DNA from: Saprospiraceae bacterium
GTDB taxonomy: Bacteria > Bacteroidota > Bacteroidia > Chitinophagales > Saprospiraceae
Direction of reading: 5' to 3'
Length of the DNA: 5,022 nt
Assembly: GCA_016706365.1 (NCBI GenBank)
Contig: JADJJU010000021.1
Coordinates: 1 to 5,022, forward strand
Shown: positions 4,165 to 5,022 of the stretch, piece after piece
Position numbering within the stretch: the first letter of the stretch is position 1
Layout of the letters: each line of letters opens with the position of its first letter
Program-made: the position numbers and the translations under genes
Notes under the pieces: generated by a model
Told to the model about the DNA's origin: nothing
The model's input: the letters and a program-made list of their open reading frames with translations, nothing else
Databases searched by the model: none

Positions 4165-5022
4165 CTACACTAAGTCGTCACCGAGAAAGTTTAAAATCTC
4201 TATTGTTTCTTTTGAAGGTTTAAAGGTAGGAGTATCTATGAGTTCTACTTCTAAAGGCTTGTAAATGTGTGTGAGAGTGTTGTCTATGCCAAGTCTAACC
4301 CAAGCAAAATGTTTCTTGAGGTTAAACAGATCATAGGGTTTTACATCAAAGTAATGAGATAGTCGCATAGCAACCTCATCGCCAGTCCGGAAACATACCA
4401 TCGCGTGAACAACGTCAAGGATTACTGAAAGTATTTTAGGTTGAATTTGTGCAAAGGATTGATGAGCTAAGGTAAAGCCAACTTTTCGGCTTCTGCTTCT
4501 GGCTAAAAGGTCAGAGAACCATTGACTAACTACTATCTGAAATTCATCTACATACACCATTAAAGGTTTCGGGTTCATAACCGCAAACTCAGTATACGCA
4601 AGGACTGAATACACAATAAGGTTTGATAAGTAAATCCGAGCATTCAATGACATCTTTGATGTGTCTACTAATACAACTTGTCCTTTCTCAACTATGTCAG
4701 AGATATCTAATTCATTCTGTCCAATAACAAAGTCTTTCATTCTCCCTTCTGATATTTCAATCAATCGTGAAGCTACTCTCTTGGCACTTTCAATCTTATC
4801 TTTGTTCTTTGGGTAGTTGTTCTTTTCTTTAGCGTCAAACTCTTTCCAGTAGTGTCTAACACTTTCTTTTTGAATATCAGGTTTTACTTTATCTCTCTCT
4901 GTTTCGTAGAGCAAAAACTTAACAAGGTATTCAATATTTTTATTCTCCTCATCGGTGATTGCTCTGATTGCCATTCCAATAATCTCTCTCATTAAAACTG
5001 TGCTTTCAGGATTGCTTGCAGT
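4165..5022 (-). CDS. VirD4/TraG/HerA-type DNA-pumping ATPase (partial, N-terminus beyond window)
   Basis: The frame is open to the right edge, so the gene continues upstream and the visible 285 residues are its C-terminal part. Walker A is therefore not seen. Walker B is LMVYVDEFQ (residues 154-162 of the fragment, D159 and E160), preceded by a strand GQVVLVDTSK (114-123), where an aspartate and a turn follow as in RecA-fold motors. Next come an arginine-rich helix (LARSRSRKVG, 173-182) and TLAHQSFAQI (184-193), with the glutamine typical of the strand after Walker B in VirD4, TraG, TraC and HerA proteins. FRTGDEVAMRLS (211-222) and the terminal strands also match this group. These ATPases are hexameric motors for DNA or protein in conjugation. 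The fragment could be a coupling protein, a TraC/VirB4-like ATPase or a phage-borne relative; membrane helices, if any, would lie in the missing part. It is followed directly by the RNA promoter. Confidence 0.82.
   Translation of the reverse strand, partial: TASNPESTVLMREIIGMAIRAITDEENKNIEYLVKFLLYETERDKVKPDIQKESVRHYWKEFDAKEKNNYPKNKDKIESAKRVASRLIEISEGRMKDFVIGQNELDISDIVEKGQVVLVDTSKMSLNARIYLSNLIVYSVLAYTEFAVMNPKPLMVYVDEFQIVVSQWFSDLLARSRSRKVGFTLAHQSFAQIQPKILSVILDVVHAMVCFRTGDEVAMRLSHYFDVKPYDLFNLKKHFAWVRLGIDNTLTHIYKPLEVELIDTPTFKPSKETIEILNFLGDDLV

Noticed and set aside
1..5022. CRISPR array, insertion sequence or integrase attachment site
   Set aside because: No regularly spaced direct repeats, no transposase or integrase, and no tRNA-end duplication are visible in the window.

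Overview
This AT-rich window reads entirely on the minus strand and looks like part of a tailed-phage genome or prophage (possibly a phage-plasmid or other hybrid element) of a bacterium with ordinary bacterial signals. Those signals are Shine-Dalgarno sites of the AGGAGG type, TATAAT -10 boxes and Rho-independent terminators. TGA behaves as a stop (the 52-aa gene ends in TGA with the next ATG one base later), so there is no sign of recoding. Host identity cannot be read from the sequence. The type IV secretion-like ATPase resembles proteins common in Patescibacteria/CPR genomes and conjugative elements, which is only a weak hint.

In the direction of transcription (right to left) there are two modules. 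The upstream one (5022 to 2851) holds the C-terminal part of a VirD4/TraG/HerA-type DNA-pumping ATPase. A 268-bp stretch without a gene follows, with a TATAAT box, several inverted repeats and a terminator-like hairpin; I read it as a candidate structured noncoding RNA of about 215 nt. Next is a 265-aa DnaG-like protein in which both the zinc-binding cysteines and the TOPRIM acidic residues are replaced, translationally coupled to a 79-aa hypothetical gene. A clean intrinsic terminator ends this unit, and the last gene's stop codon lies at the edge of the terminator loop.

The second module (2813 to 1) starts with a -10 box directly behind that terminator, so close to the first ATG that the mRNA would be nearly leaderless. 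It runs through a 128-aa protein, a 117-aa Cys-rich protein, a 60-aa zinc ribbon, a 44-aa basic protein, a 52-aa protein with a C-terminal CxxC, a 126-aa hypothetical, the small terminase subunit and the large terminase subunit (cut off at the left edge). Three of these junctions have the form stop-T-ATG and two others overlap, which is typical of a tightly coupled phage operon.

Together the window joins a DNA-handling unit (pumping ATPase, primase-like protein, possible regulatory RNA) to the start of a DNA-packaging unit. The most unusual parts are the intergenic RNA candidate with its possible loop-loop contact, the catalytically degenerate primase-like protein, and a conjugation-type ATPase close to a phage terminase.
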